NCBI GenBank assembly: GCA_002293315.1
Contig: DBCZ01000048.1
Coordinates: forward strand, 15,061 to 24,378
DNA length: 9,318 bases
Direction of reading: 5' to 3'
DNA from: Ruminococcaceae bacterium UBA945
Lineage (GTDB): Bacteria; Bacillota; Clostridia; Oscillospirales; Acutalibacteraceae
Shown here: positions 1 to 6,379 of the stretch, in pieces
Layout: the number at the start of each line of letters is the position of its first letter
How positions within the stretch are numbered: the first letter of the stretch is position 1
Program-made: the position numbers and the translations under genes
Notes under the pieces: model-generated
What the model was told of the DNA's origin: nothing
Databases searched by the model: none
The model's input: only the letters and a program-made list of their open reading frames with translations

Positions 1-130
1 ATTGGCGAGGTGTTTGAGCATGAAAAGTAGGGCGGGTAAAATGAGTGACTGTACAGCAAAAGCCGCATCAATATATAATTTTGCCTTATATGGAGCCAAT
101 AAATCAAAATAATCCGTTTCAAATATTTAC
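1..130. other. Upstream flank with no confident gene
   Basis: No convincing gene can be assigned here. On the + strand one frame ends with a stop at 28-30 after nine codons (IGEVFEHEK), which could be the tail of an upstream gene but is too short to judge. A second + frame is open from 2 to a stop at 110-112. On the minus strand a frame is open from 126 down to the window edge and would encode a partly hydrophobic peptide (for example AAFAVQSLILPALLFMLKHL). It has no ATG near its upstream end and no clear ribosome binding site before the possible TTG at 99-97. Any of these could be chance. The window edge prevents a decision. Confidence 0.3.
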
Positions 131-155
131 AATCCCGCCGTGTTTATAGTATACT
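126..155 (+). promoter_or_regulatory. Probable promoter of the glucokinase-epimerase unit
   Basis: A -35-like TTTACA (126-131) and a -10-like TATACT (150-155) each match the vegetative consensus at five of six bases and are separated by 18 bases. Transcription would begin near 162, giving a leader of about 58 nt before the ATG at 220. The -10 lies inside a 14-base perfect palindrome (145-158), and the whole element is flanked by longer inverted arms. Binding of a dimeric repressor could therefore block the promoter. The promoter call comes from sequence match only. Confidence 0.45.
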
Positions 156-176
156 ATACATAAATATGGCGGGATT
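131..176. repeat. Nested inverted repeat: operator or hairpin
   Basis: AATCCCGCC (131-139) and GGCGGGATT (168-176) are perfect inverted copies. With two G-U pairs the stem extends inward to 147/160, giving about 17 pairs around a 12-base loop. Inside, TATAGTATACTATA (145-158) is itself a perfect 14-base palindrome, off-centre from the outer arms by about two bases. Downstream on the + strand is only a weak pyrimidine run (TTTCTCT), so as a terminator of an upstream gene it would be poor. Its position over the probable -10 favours a protein-binding operator, but both readings remain possible. Confidence 0.5.
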
Positions 177-219
177 TCTCTATGCCATGAAATTATCAGC
201 ATAAGCGGAGGATGTTTCT

Positions 220-1188
220 ATGTATTATCTGGGTATTGACGTAGGCGGCACGAATATTGTTTCAGGCGTTGTTGATGAAAACAACAATATCATCTCAAAG
301 GCCAAGGCGAAGACGAATGTTCCAACGACCCCTGAACGGTTCGCCGACGACCTTGCCGCCACGGTTTTTTCGGCACTGGGCGAGGCGAATATAACACTCG
401 ATGACGTCCCGTGGGTGGGAATTGGCTGCCCCGGCACGGTTAACCGCGAGACGGGTATAATCGAATTCGCGAACAATCTTTATTTCAGAGACCTTCATCT
501 CAGAGAGCTGATGGAAGAGAGGCTGAGCGGCAAAACAGTTATCCTTGAAAACGACGCCAACGCCGCGGCATACGGCGAATATATGGCGGGCGCGCTCAAG
601 GGCGCAACCAACGCGATAGCCATCACGCTGGGCACGGGTCTCGGCGGCGGGATAATAATCAACCACAAGATTTATTCAGGCAGCAACTTCGCGGGCGCGG
701 AGATAGGCCACACAGTCATCGTGACAGACGGTAAGCCCTGCACATGCGGCAGAAACGGCTGCTGGGAGAGCTATGCTTCCGCAACCGGGCTTATTAAAAT
801 CACAAAAGAGCATATGATGAACACGCCGAAGAATTCACCGATTTGGGATTTAGTTGACGGCGATATCGAAAAGGTCAACGGCAGAACCGCGTTTGACGCA
901 ATGAGAGCAGGAGACGCGCTCGGAAAATCCGCGGTTGATGAGTATATCAAGTATCTCGGCGTGGGGCTTACGAATATCGTCAACATCTTCCAGCCGGATA
1001 TCATCTGCGTCGGCGGAGGAATAAGCAATGAGGGAGACGCCCTCATCGTGCCGCTCAAGGAGTTTGTTGATAAAGAGCAGTATGCCAATACCTCAACGAA
1101 GCAGCCGATTATTTGCAAGGCATTGCTCGGAAATGACGCGGGTATTATCGGCGCGGCGTTCCTCGGCGTGCAGGACCAAATGCAATGA
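220..1188 (+). CDS. glk: ROK-family glucokinase
   Basis: A 322-residue cytoplasmic sugar kinase of the ROK family, most likely ATP-dependent glucokinase making glucose 6-phosphate. The N-terminal phosphate-binding motif DVGGT is at residues 7-11. The catalytic aspartate is D112 within ENDANAAA (110-117). The glycine-rich GTGLGGG (138-144) follows, then the family E-x-G-H motif (E161 to H164) and the zinc-binding cluster CTCGRNGC (C174, C176, C181) running into WESYAS. All key residues are present and the length is normal for the family. The ATG at 220 is preceded by GGAGG (207-211) at an 8-base distance. The stop overlaps the start of galM by 4 nt (ATGA), so the two are probably translationally coupled. 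ROK kinases also include allose, fructose and N-acetylmannosamine kinases and non-enzymatic repressors. There is no N-terminal helix-turn-helix, so it is not a repressor; glucose is the best guess for substrate. Confidence 0.9.
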   Translation: MYYLGIDVGGTNIVSGVVDENNNIISKAKAKTNVPTTPERFADDLAATVFSALGEANITLDDVPWVGIGCPGTVNRETGIIEFANNLYFRDLHLRELMEERLSGKTVILENDANAAAYGEYMAGALKGATNAIAITLGTGLGGGIIINHKIYSGSNFAGAEIGHTVIVTDGKPCTCGRNGCWESYASATGLIKITKEHMMNTPKNSPIWDLVDGDIEKVNGRTAFDAMRAGDALGKSAVDEYIKYLGVGLTNIVNIFQPDIICVGGGISNEGDALIVPLKEFVDKEQYANTSTKQPIICKALLGNDAGIIGAAFLGVQDQMQ

Positions 1189-2225
1189 AGATAGTAGCCT
1201 TCGGAAGCCTGCCGTCAGGCGAGCAGATAAATAGCTATACTTTGAAAAATAAAAGCGGGGCCGTATTGGAAGTGATTCCTTACGGCTGCCGCGTTATTTC
1301 TTTAATCATGCCTGATAAAAACGGCAACCTCGGCGACGTTGTGCTCGGGCACAGAACGCTTGCAGAATACCTCGGCTCAAATTACCAGGGCTCGTTTGTC
1401 GGGAGATATGCCAACAGAATAGGGAACGCCGAATTCATGCTGGACGGCGCGAAGTTTTGCCTCGATAAAAATGACGGCGAAAACTCCCTGCACGGCGGCA
1501 GCCTCGGCTATCATCAGGTTCTTTTTGATGTGGCAGAGAGCTCTGGCGGCGAGAATCCGTCTATCACCTTTGCGCACACAAGCCCGCATATGGACGAGGG
1601 CTACCCGGGTGAACTCAAAATCAAGGTCAAATATACGCTTACGGAAAGCAACGAATTTGAGATTGAATATGAAGCGCGGGCTGATAGGGAAACTGTTTTC
1701 AACCCGACAAATCACAGCTTTTTCAATCTTTCCGGCGATTTCTCAGCTGATATTCTTAACACGCAGCTGCAAATAAACGCGAAGAGAGTCACTGCAATTT
1801 CCGATGATTTAATTCCCACCGGAGAGCTTCTTCCGGTGCAAAACACGCCGTTGGATTTCACCGCGGCGAAAAAGCTCGGCGTGGATATGTTCTCTGACGA
1901 GCATTCGATAAAGATGAATTCGGGTTTCGACCATAATTTCTGCGTTGACGGCACGGGCTTTCGCAAGCACGCGGAGGCCTATGAGCCTGAAAGCGGCAGA
2001 GTGATGGAGGTTTTCTCCGATATGCCGGGTGTGCAGCTGTATACCTTTAACATCACGAGCGGCCTTGTAAACAAAGACGGCAGCGATATGCGCCCTCATT
2101 CAGCTTTTTGCCTTGAGACGCAGTTTTATCCTGATTCACCGAACAAGCCGAACTTCCCGTTTGAAACGCTCAAGGCGGGCGAAATTTTCAAATCCAAGGC
2201 AGTCTACAAATTCTCGGTAAAATGA
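1185..2225 (+). CDS. galM: Aldose 1-epimerase (mutarotase)
   Basis: A 346-residue protein of the galactose mutarotase family, which interconverts the alpha and beta anomers of glucose and galactose in the cytoplasm. The residues known from the Lactococcus lactis enzyme are all recognisable at nearly the same positions: an arginine in GRYANRIG (R78), a histidine in NSLHGG (H103), the catalytic acid histidine in NPTNHSFFNL (H177), an aspartate in GFDHNF (D249), and the catalytic base glutamate in LETQFYPDSPN (E311). The length is typical. The ATG overlaps the glucokinase stop by 4 nt, with a weak AGGA at 1172-1175. Pairing a mutarotase with a glucokinase makes sense because sugars released or imported as one anomer must equilibrate before phosphorylation. 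No galactokinase or uridylyltransferase is nearby, so a glucose role is as likely as a Leloir pathway role. Confidence 0.93.
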   Translation: MKIVAFGSLPSGEQINSYTLKNKSGAVLEVIPYGCRVISLIMPDKNGNLGDVVLGHRTLAEYLGSNYQGSFVGRYANRIGNAEFMLDGAKFCLDKNDGENSLHGGSLGYHQVLFDVAESSGGENPSITFAHTSPHMDEGYPGELKIKVKYTLTESNEFEIEYEARADRETVFNPTNHSFFNLSGDFSADILNTQLQINAKRVTAISDDLIPTGELLPVQNTPLDFTAAKKLGVDMFSDEHSIKMNSGFDHNFCVDGTGFRKHAEAYEPESGRVMEVFSDMPGVQLYTFNITSGLVNKDGSDMRPHSAFCLETQFYPDSPNKPNFPFETLKAGEIFKSKAVYKFSVK

Positions 2226-2240
2226 TTATAGGTGACGATT

Positions 2241-2273
2241 TTGCTTACTATAGCAATATTCAAGGTAAAGGGG
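2241..2273 (+). promoter_or_regulatory. Leader of the NUDIX gene: small inverted repeat and RBS
   Basis: The 55-base gap after galM holds a 5-bp inverted repeat, TTGCT (2241-2245) and AGCAA (2252-2256), around a 6-base loop, followed by a strong ribosome binding site AAAGGGG (2267-2273) seven bases before the ATG at 2281. The repeat has no T-run, so it is not an obvious terminator. I see no good -35/-10 pair, so the NUDIX gene may be read through from galM. Confidence 0.3.
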
Positions 2274-2280
2274 TGTTATC

Positions 2281-2697
2281 ATGAAAAAAGAGAAGTCTTG
2301 CGGGGCTGTTGTTTACAGGCGAGCGGAAGATGGCTATGAAATTTTGCTCGTAAAGCATATAAACGGCGGGCACTGGTCTTTTCCGAAGGGGCATGTTGAG
2401 AATGGGGAGACAGAGTATGAGACGGCGCATCGTGAAATCCTTGAGGAGACGGGCATAAGCGTTTATCTTGACGACGCGTTCCGAGAGACAGTCACTTATT
2501 CTCCGCTTAAGGATGTCATGAAAGAGGTAGTGTATTTCGCAGCGACGCCCACCAGAGGAGAGGCGGCGGCGCAGCCGGAGGAGATAACCGAGGCGAGGTG
2601 GGTGTCTGCCGAACAGGCGCTCGAGCTTCTCACGCACGACGCAAATAAGATGGTTCTAAAGAGAGCCATTGAGTATATACGTGACCGTATAAAATAA
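2281..2697 (+). CDS. NUDIX hydrolase, Ap4A-hydrolase-like
   Basis: A 138-residue single-domain NUDIX pyrophosphohydrolase. The NUDIX box G-x5-E-x7-REIxEExGI is complete at residues 37-59 (G37, E43, R51, E52, E55, E56, G58), which provides the magnesium-binding helix. The N-terminal stretch SCGAVVYRR and the segment HWSFPKGHVENGE resemble asymmetric diadenosine tetraphosphate hydrolases (NUDT2 type) more than MutT, so a role in clearing Ap4A or related dinucleotides is the preferred inference; NUDIX substrates are hard to predict from sequence. The ATG at 2281 has a good Shine-Dalgarno sequence. A hairpin with a T-run follows the stop, suggesting transcription at least partly ends here before nusB. 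Confidence 0.85.
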   Translation: MKKEKSCGAVVYRRAEDGYEILLVKHINGGHWSFPKGHVENGETEYETAHREILEETGISVYLDDAFRETVTYSPLKDVMKEVVYFAATPTRGEAAAQPEEITEARWVSAEQALELLTHDANKMVLKRAIEYIRDRIK

Positions 2698-2740
2698 GTG
2701 AAGCTTGATAATTTAAGGTTTTTCTAAATAAGCTCACTTA
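2695..2740 (+). promoter_or_regulatory. Candidate antiterminator hairpin upstream of nusB
   Basis: TAAGTGAAGCTT (2695-2706, beginning with the NUDIX stop codon) can pair with AAGCTCACTTA (2730-2740) as 11 base pairs with a single bulged A. The 3' arm of this stem includes 2730-2735, which are also the 5' arm of the terminator hairpin at 2726-2752, so the two structures exclude each other. A ribosome terminating at 2695-2697 would cover the 5' arm. The pairing is visible in the sequence; its regulatory use is inference. Confidence 0.35.
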
Positions 2741-2756
2741 ACGAGCTTATTTTTTT
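2726..2756 (+). terminator. Hairpin plus T-run between NUDIX gene and nusB
   Basis: AAATAAGCTC (2726-2735) and GAGCTTATTT (2743-2752) form a perfect 10-bp stem around a 7-base loop. A run of seven T (2750-2756) begins in the 3' arm. This has the form of an intrinsic terminator, although the stem is A+T-rich. The T-run abuts the nusB ribosome binding site at 2757. Because its 5' arm can pair instead with sequence at the NUDIX stop codon, it may be an attenuator rather than a simple terminator. Confidence 0.65.
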
Positions 2757-2764
2757 GAGGTGAT
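2757..2764 (+). promoter_or_regulatory. RBS that sets the TTG start of nusB
   Basis: GAGGTGAT is an exact eight-base match to the complement of the 16S rRNA 3' end. Its GAGG core ends seven bases before the TTG at 2768. No in-frame ATG lies near it; the first internal ATG would remove the conserved arginine-rich N-terminus. Confidence 0.75.
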
Positions 2765-2767
2765 ATT

Positions 2768-3193
2768 TTGGGTGAATTGACACGGCATCAGGCAAGAATA
2801 GAAGCGTTTACGCTTATCTTTGAGCAAATCATGACGGGCAAGGCCTCGGGCGAGATTCTCGTCGATGCCTTTGACGCCAGAGATTTGGAAATCGACGCTT
2901 TCAGCAAAAGGCTCTTCCTCGGCGTGGAGGAACATAAAAATGAGATAGACGCCGCAATCGGCAAATACATAAGGACCGGCTGGAGCATTAACAGAATCTC
3001 GCGGGTTTCCTATGCAATTTTATCACTTGCGGTTTTTGAGCTGCTTTTCTGCAAGGATATTCCGGTCAGCGTTTCCATAAATGAAGCCGTTGAGATTGCG
3101 AAGGAATACGGCAACGCAGATGATTCTTCATATGTGAACGGCGTGCTTTCCTCAATGGAAAAGAGCGAAGCGCCGCCTAAGGACGATGAATAG
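2768..3193 (+). CDS. nusB: Transcription antitermination factor NusB
   Basis: A 141-residue all-helical NusB. It pairs with ribosomal protein S10 (NusE), binds boxA RNA and helps RNA polymerase read through rRNA operons. The N-terminal RHQARIEAFTLIFEQ (6-20) carries the arginines of the RNA-binding face. The C-terminal half matches the family strongly: GWSINRISRVSYAILSLAVF from residue 71, ELLF, then INEAVEIAKEYG (104-115) and SYVNGVL (121-127). The length is normal. The start is TTG, chosen from the strong ribosome binding site. xseA begins eight bases after the stop, so nusB heads a compact operon. The candidate attenuator just upstream would directly affect its expression. Confidence 0.93.
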   Translation: MGELTRHQARIEAFTLIFEQIMTGKASGEILVDAFDARDLEIDAFSKRLFLGVEEHKNEIDAAIGKYIRTGWSINRISRVSYAILSLAVFELLFCKDIPVSVSINEAVEIAKEYGNADDSSYVNGVLSSMEKSEAPPKDDE

Positions 3194-3201
3194 GAGCAAC
3201 T

Positions 3202-4416
3202 ATGCTATCTTCGGTTTTAACGGTAACACAGGTTAACACATTCATAAAATCGTTGCTTGAGGGAGACGGCCGCCTTGACGATTTTTTCGTTCAGGGCGAG
3301 CTTTCCAATTTTAACCGGCACTATAAATCCGGGCATATGTATTTTTCCTTGAAGGATGATAAATCCGTGCTTAAAGCCGTGATGTTTGCGTCATCCGCTG
3401 TGCGGATGAAATTTGTGCCGCAGGACGGCATGAGGGTCATTGTGCGCGGAAGAATATCCGTGTATGAGCCATCGGGGCAATATCAGATGTATGCCACAGA
3501 CATGCAACCGGACGGCATCGGCGCATTGAGCCTAGCTTTTGAGCAGCTTAAAGCGAAGCTTGAAGCTGAGGGACTTTTCGCTCAGGAAAGCAAGAAAGCC
3601 TTGCCGCTCTATCCTGAAAATATCGCAGTTATCACCTCTAAAAACGGTGCGGCTTTGAGAGATATTCTCCACATCACGGCACGAAGATGGCCAATTGCGT
3701 CAATTCTTCTTCATTCCGTCTCGGTGCAGGGCGAAGCCGCCGCAGGAGAGATAACTGCCGAGATTAAAGGGGTAAACAAGCGTAAAGAGGCGGATTTGAT
3801 AATCATCGGCAGAGGCGGCGGAAGCTATGAGGACTTGCAGGCGTTCAACGATGAAAACCTCGCCCGCGCGATTTTTGCTTCCGAGATTCCCGTTGTCTCG
3901 GCTGTCGGCCATGAAACGGATTTTACCATTGCTGATTTTGTTGCCGATGTGAGAGCCTCAACCCCCAGCGCTGCCGCGGAAATTTCCACACCTGATATGG
4001 CTGAGGAATTATCGAAGCTCGTGTCATATGTCGAATATTTCAAGCTTAAATCACGTGCTTATCTTGAAACGCAGAAGCAGAAAACTGATTTGCTTGTCGC
4101 CGGTTCGCCGCTTGCGTCACCTCTTGCGGTTATCGCCGTTCAAAGCGAAAAGCTTCATGAATTAGGCATGAAAATGAAAGAAGCAGGGCTGAATTTTGTA
4201 AGCAGTGAAGAAACGAAGCTTACGGCAAGAATTGAGGTTCTGAATTCCCTGAGCCCTCTGAGTGTCCTGATGAGGGGATATTCGTATGTAACGCATGAAA
4301 ACGGCAGAATCATCAGCAAGGCTTCGGATGTGAGGCCCGGTGATAAGATAAATATCAGGCTTTCTGACGGCATGATAAAAGCGGAAGTGACGGAGACGGA
4401 GGATTACCATGAGTGA
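3202..4416 (+). CDS. xseA: Exodeoxyribonuclease VII large subunit
   Basis: A 404-residue catalytic subunit of exonuclease VII, which degrades single-stranded DNA from both ends to short oligonucleotides in repair and recombination. The N-terminal OB-fold nucleic-acid-binding domain covers roughly residues 5-105 (VTQVNTFIKSLLE, QGELSNFNRHYKSGHMYFSL). The catalytic domain follows with ITSKNGAALRD (144-154), GRGGGSYEDLQAFNDE (203-218), and GHETDFTIADFVAD (236-249) leading into RASTPSAAAE. The helical region after about 265 and the C-terminal LSPLSVLMRGYSYV complete the family architecture. The size is slightly below the common 400-450 residues, mainly in the coiled-coil part. AGGAG (3192-3196) precedes the ATG by 5 bases and overlaps the nusB stop. 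The 3' end overlaps xseB by 8 nt, which fits balanced production of the two subunits. Confidence 0.95.
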   Translation: MLSSVLTVTQVNTFIKSLLEGDGRLDDFFVQGELSNFNRHYKSGHMYFSLKDDKSVLKAVMFASSAVRMKFVPQDGMRVIVRGRISVYEPSGQYQMYATDMQPDGIGALSLAFEQLKAKLEAEGLFAQESKKALPLYPENIAVITSKNGAALRDILHITARRWPIASILLHSVSVQGEAAAGEITAEIKGVNKRKEADLIIIGRGGGSYEDLQAFNDENLARAIFASEIPVVSAVGHETDFTIADFVADVRASTPSAAAEISTPDMAEELSKLVSYVEYFKLKSRAYLETQKQKTDLLVAGSPLASPLAVIAVQSEKLHELGMKMKEAGLNFVSSEETKLTARIEVLNSLSPLSVLMRGYSYVTHENGRIISKASDVRPGDKINIRLSDGMIKAEVTETEDYHE

Positions 4417-4627
4417 TAAAGATTACACATATGAAAAGGCAATGGAGCGGCTTTCAGAGATAGTGGCAAAGCTTGAATCCGGCGAAGCTGCGCTTGAAGA
4501 ATCCATGGAGCTGTTTGAAGAGGGCGCGCGTCTTTCCGCGCTCTGCTATAAAAAGCTTGAGGCCGCCGAGCAGAGGATAATAGAATTCGGCGGGGCTGAT
4601 GTCAAAAAAGGAGAAGATGATGAATAA
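4409..4627 (+). CDS. xseB: Exodeoxyribonuclease VII small subunit
   Basis: A 72-residue helical-hairpin protein matching XseB throughout: YEKAMERLSEIVAKLESGEA (residues 8-27), LEESMELFEEGARLSALC, then KKLEAAEQRI. In the holoenzyme several copies of XseB bind the long helices of XseA and are needed for stable activity. The ATG lies 8 nt inside the end of xseA, with GGAGG at 4398-4402 six bases before it. The acidic tail (KKGEDDE) is encoded by the same DNA that holds the ispA ribosome binding site and start, so xseB and ispA are closely coupled. The length is typical for the family. Confidence 0.95.
   Translation: MSDKDYTYEKAMERLSEIVAKLESGEAALEESMELFEEGARLSALCYKKLEAAEQRIIEFGGADVKKGEDDE
4608..4613 (+). 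promoter_or_regulatory. RBS that sets the ispA start
   Basis: AAGGAG lies inside the end of xseB. In-frame ATG codons follow at 4617 and 4620, with spacers of 3 and 6 bases. Six is far more usual, so ATG 4620 is preferred. An earlier in-frame ATG at 4599 lies upstream of this site and has no comparable ribosome binding site. Confidence 0.6.
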
Positions 4628-5480
4628 GCTTGCAGAGTACACCGAGCTTGTAAATACTGCGCTGGAAGCCTGCATGAAGCAGGATACTTTGCATGCGGGC
4701 TTGACCTCTGCCATGAATTACACGCTCATGAACGCGGGCAAGCGCCTGCGTCCGGCGCTCACGCTAGCCTTCTGCGAGCTTACTTCGGGAGATATTCGGG
4801 CTGCGATGCCCTATGCATGCGCCGTGGAAATGATTCATACATACTCGCTTATCCATGACGATTTACCCTGCATGGATAACGATGCCATGCGTCGCGGAAA
4901 GCTGAGCAATCACGTTGTTTACGGTGAGGCGAATGCACTTCTCGCGGGAGACGCTCTTCTCACGAAGGCATTTGAGACCGCGCTTTCAGCCTGTACGCTG
5001 AATTCCGCCAAGGCGACAAGACTGCTTGCAAGCTTGGCAGGTATGAACGGCATGGTGGGCGGGCAGATGATAGACATGGAATATGAGGATAAAGAGGCGG
5101 ATTTGTCCGTTCTTGAAAAGATCGACGGTGGAAAGACCGTTGCCCTTATCTCTGCCGCGTGCCAAATGGGAGTTATAGCCGGAGGCGGAAATGAAGCTGA
5201 GCAGCGCGCTGCCGCGAGATATGCCGGCAGCCTCGGCATGGCCTTTCAGATCCGCGACGACATTCTTGATGTAATAGGGGACAGCGCTAAGCTGGGCAAA
5301 GCAATCGGCAGCGATAGCGAGAATAAGAAAAGCACCTATGTTTCCTTTCTGGGGCTTGAGGCGGCGCAGGCGAAGGTGGAGGAATACACGAATTCGGCTG
5401 TCACAGCTCTTGCTGAATTCAAAGGTGACACGGCTTTTCTCGAAAACCTGGCGAGGGAGCTCGCTGAGAGAGAGAATTGA
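4620..5480 (+). CDS. ispA: Farnesyl/geranyl diphosphate synthase (polyprenyl synthetase)
   Basis: A trans-prenyltransferase of 286 residues from the chosen start. It condenses isopentenyl diphosphate with allylic diphosphates, most likely producing farnesyl diphosphate for undecaprenyl carrier and quinone pathways. GKRLRP (40-45) binds diphosphate. The first aspartate-rich motif is DDLPCMD (80-86), the DDx4D form typical of bacterial type II farnesyl diphosphate synthases, followed by RR (91-92). The second is QIRDDILD (210-217). GGQMIDME and GGKT lie between. All metal-binding aspartates are intact. Product length cannot be fixed from sequence; geranylgeranyl diphosphate is an alternative. 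The gene overlaps xseB by 8 nt from ATG 4620 (29 nt if ATG 4599 were used) and shares one base with the next start (TGATG). In many Clostridia dxs follows ispA, but not here. Confidence 0.92.
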   Translation: MNKLAEYTELVNTALEACMKQDTLHAGLTSAMNYTLMNAGKRLRPALTLAFCELTSGDIRAAMPYACAVEMIHTYSLIHDDLPCMDNDAMRRGKLSNHVVYGEANALLAGDALLTKAFETALSACTLNSAKATRLLASLAGMNGMVGGQMIDMEYEDKEADLSVLEKIDGGKTVALISAACQMGVIAGGGNEAEQRAAARYAGSLGMAFQIRDDILDVIGDSAKLGKAIGSDSENKKSTYVSFLGLEAAQAKVEEYTNSAVTALAEFKGDTAFLENLARELAEREN

Positions 5481-6346
5481 TGAGAAAGCTTACATTCACA
5501 ATTGCGCCGGAGCAAGACGCCATGACGCTGAAAGCTTTTCTTCGGGGATATTTGAAGCTTTCGGCCAGAGTTGTGATAAAGCAGAAATACACCCTTGAGG
5601 GGCTGCTCATAAACGGCAAGCATGCGAGGGTGATTGATATTCTTCATGCGGGAGACAGGCTTGAAATCCATCTGCCCGAAGAGAAAGCGGACTATGAGCC
5701 GGCTGACTTGACGCTTGAAGTTATGTTTGAAAATGAAGATTTTCTCATCGTAAATAAGCCCGCGAATATGCCGGTTCACCCGTCGTCGGGGCATGACAGA
5801 GACAGCCTCTTAAACGCGGTGGCTTTTTACATGGAGCAAAAAGGCGAGCGCTTTAAATTCCGCCCACTTTATCGCCTCGATAAAGACACAAGCGGGATTA
5901 TCGTGCTTGCCAAGCACAGAATTGCGGCCTCGTCGAGCGAGATAAGTAAGGAATATTTCGCGGTTGTTGAGGGCAAAAGCACAGAAAAAGGCAGTATAAC
6001 GGTACCCATCATGCTTGAAGAGGGGAGCAAAATCAAGCGGAGCATAGGCGGGAGAGCGAACGCGGAAACAGAGTTTGAGCGCATTGCTTTTGACGGAGAG
6101 CATTCGCTTTTGCGGTTGAAGCTTAAAACAGGCAGAACGCATCAAATCAGGGTGCATATGGCGCATTTAGGCCATCCGGTCGCAGGAGACGATTTATACG
6201 GCGGCGGCAGAGAGCATATAAAAAGACAGGCGCTTTTCTGCAAGAAAATTGAGCTTGCGAACTCGGTGCTGGGCATGGAAAAGACCTTTGAAACAGAATA
6301 TCCCCAAGACATCATAAATGCCTTTGGGGATTTGATTAAAAAGTGA
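5480..6346 (+). CDS. RluA-family 23S rRNA pseudouridine synthase
   Basis: A 288-residue RNA pseudouridine synthase of the RluA family. The catalytic motif YRLDKDTSGIIVLAK (131-145) holds the catalytic aspartate D134. An S4-like RNA-binding segment occupies about residues 1-65 (including LLINGKHARVIDILHAGDRL), followed by the family blocks NKPANMPVHPSSG and, later, KTGRTHQIRVHMAHLGHPV and GDDLYGG. Which uridine it modifies cannot be said. Between the catalytic strand and the KEYFAVVEG strand the sequence is shorter by about eight residues than members I know, which usually have an extra helix turn there. The start is ATG 5480, sharing its A with the ispA stop; a TTG just before it is less likely. 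The Shine-Dalgarno is weak (purine-rich GAGAGAGAGA), consistent with coupling to ispA. Confidence 0.88.
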   Translation: MRKLTFTIAPEQDAMTLKAFLRGYLKLSARVVIKQKYTLEGLLINGKHARVIDILHAGDRLEIHLPEEKADYEPADLTLEVMFENEDFLIVNKPANMPVHPSSGHDRDSLLNAVAFYMEQKGERFKFRPLYRLDKDTSGIIVLAKHRIAASSSEISKEYFAVVEGKSTEKGSITVPIMLEEGSKIKRSIGGRANAETEFERIAFDGEHSLLRLKLKTGRTHQIRVHMAHLGHPVAGDDLYGGGREHIKRQALFCKKIELANSVLGMEKTFETEYPQDIINAFGDLIKK

Positions 6347-6379
6347 TTTGCATATTTCCCATGCACGCGGGAAAACAAA

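Noticed and set aside
2..112. Short + strand open frame at the left edge ending at 110-112
   Set aside because: Only 36 codons, no recognisable sequence and no support beyond being open; it may simply be non-coding.
2260..2637. Minus-strand open frame of 125 codons opposite the NUDIX gene
   Set aside because: The + strand carries an intact NUDIX box and a good start; the antisense product is arginine-rich and has no recognisable motif.
5477..5479. TTG as an alternative start of the RluA gene
   Set aside because: It adds one residue only, and the adjacent ATG at 5480 in a TGATG junction is the more usual coupled start.
5336..5794. Minus-strand open frame of 152 codons across the ispA/RluA junction
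   Set aside because: It lies opposite two well-supported genes and its composition is that of a shadow frame.
6300..6331. 8-bp inverted repeat (ATCCCCAA / TTGGGGAT) in the last codons of the RluA gene
   Set aside because: The loop is 16 bases and no real T-run follows; the hairpin at 6380-6399 is a far better terminator.
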